Origin: Bacteroidales bacterium | GTDB taxonomy: Bacteria > Bacteroidota > Bacteroidia > Bacteroidales > UBA7960 | Reading direction: 5' to 3' | DNA length: 7,013 nt | Assembly (NCBI GenBank): GCA_007120675.1 | Contig: SKNE01000198.1 | Coordinates: 1-7,013 of the forward strand | Shown: positions 6,857 through 7,013 of the stretch, piece after piece | Position numbering within the stretch: the stretch's first letter is position 1 | How the letters are laid out: every line of letters starts with the position of its first letter | The notes under the pieces: model-generated | Database searches by the model: none | What the model was told of the DNA's origin: nothing | What the model saw: only the letters and a program-made list of their open reading frames with translations | Position numbers and translations under genes: made by a program

Positions 6857-7013
6857 ATGAAGTACATTATAATATTGGCCGATGGTTGTTCCGATTATCC
6901 CATCGCAAAGCTTGGAGGAGGAGCCCATGCCATCGTCGTCTGCGGGAGCATCGCCGGCTCAAGTGGCCCGGTCGACGCCGTCTCGATCGCCCCCGGCTTC
7001 TTCGACATCAGCG
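6857..7013 (+). CDS. N-terminus of an ApgM-type phosphoglycerate-mutase-like protein (candidate homoserine kinase), cut by window edge
   Basis: The ATG at 6857 opens a frame that starts MKYIIILADGCSDYPIAKLG, which closely matches the N-terminus of archaeal-type cofactor-independent phosphoglycerate mutases (usual form MKYII..DGMAD.PI.ELG). D9 in the DG pair is the expected metal ligand. In Bacteroidota a gene of this family commonly sits beside thrC and thrA, and such proteins have been reported to act as homoserine kinases (ThrB2 type), which would supply the threonine synthase substrate. That role is inferred from context. After about residue 20 the expected KTPLE..NTP continuation is absent. 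The frame stays open to the edge, but residues 20-52 do not resemble the family and are much richer in G+C, so only about 6857-6913 can be trusted as this gene. Confidence 0.6.
   Translation, partial: MKYIIILADGCSDYPIAKLGGGAHAIVVCGSIAGSSGPVDAVSIAPGFFDIS
6908..7013. other. Probable chimeric or foreign tail beginning near an AAGCTT site
   Basis: AAGCTT (a HindIII-type hexamer) lies at 6908-6913. To its left the frame matches ApgM-type proteins and 6861-6900 has 15 G/C in 40. To its right the homology stops and 6921-7013 has 64 G/C in 93 (about 69%), with many TCG/CGA steps unlike the rest of the window. Codons after 6913 in the open frame end in G or C in 27 of 33 cases, versus 9 of 19 before. 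This fits a join to DNA from another genome, by cloning or assembly, although a native insertion is not excluded. A minus-strand frame is also open through the tail, so which strand codes is unclear. Confidence 0.5.

Overview
The window looks like a stretch of chromosome from a bacterium of the phylum Bacteroidota (formerly Bacteroidetes). Protein families are typical of that phylum. Start codons generally lack a Shine-Dalgarno sequence and follow A-rich leaders. Three gaps carry sequences resembling the phylum's promoter (-33 TTG / -7 TAnnTTTG). One lipoprotein has a Ser/Asp-rich stretch after its lipid-modified Cys, like the surface-export signal known from this phylum. The phylum call is an inference; no rRNA or other marker gene is present.

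Layout. Two divergent gene clusters face away from a gap at about 3701-3857. The minus-strand cluster runs leftward. It begins with a ComEC-like metallo-beta-lactamase-fold lipoprotein (3700-2822), followed by a small DUF3006 protein (2745-2524). Next is a large M28-family zinc peptidase with a polytopic membrane domain (2483-72). Last is the start of a hydrophobic protein (72-1), coupled through a TGATG overlap and leaving the window. A good promoter match lies between the first two genes, so the last three may form their own transcription unit.

The plus-strand cluster runs rightward and concerns the homoserine branch point of amino-acid biosynthesis. It holds a PLP-dependent Cys/Met-metabolism-family enzyme (3858-5321), threonine synthase thrC (5415-6773), and the first codons of an ApgM-type phosphoglycerate-mutase-like protein (from 6857). 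The last is, by context, a candidate non-orthologous homoserine kinase. Together these would send homoserine either toward methionine/cysteine (first gene) or threonine (second and third genes).

The right edge is suspicious. After a HindIII-type hexamer at 6908-6913 the expected ApgM homology stops and composition jumps to about 69% G+C. The last roughly 95 bases may be a chimeric join or assembly artefact rather than native sequence. I found no RNA genes, CRISPR arrays, insertion sequences or phage genes. Apart from that edge the window is mostly housekeeping, and I do not see a wholly new system. The most interesting points are the atypical homoserine-branch genes and the surface lipoprotein / DUF3006 / membrane-peptidase cluster.
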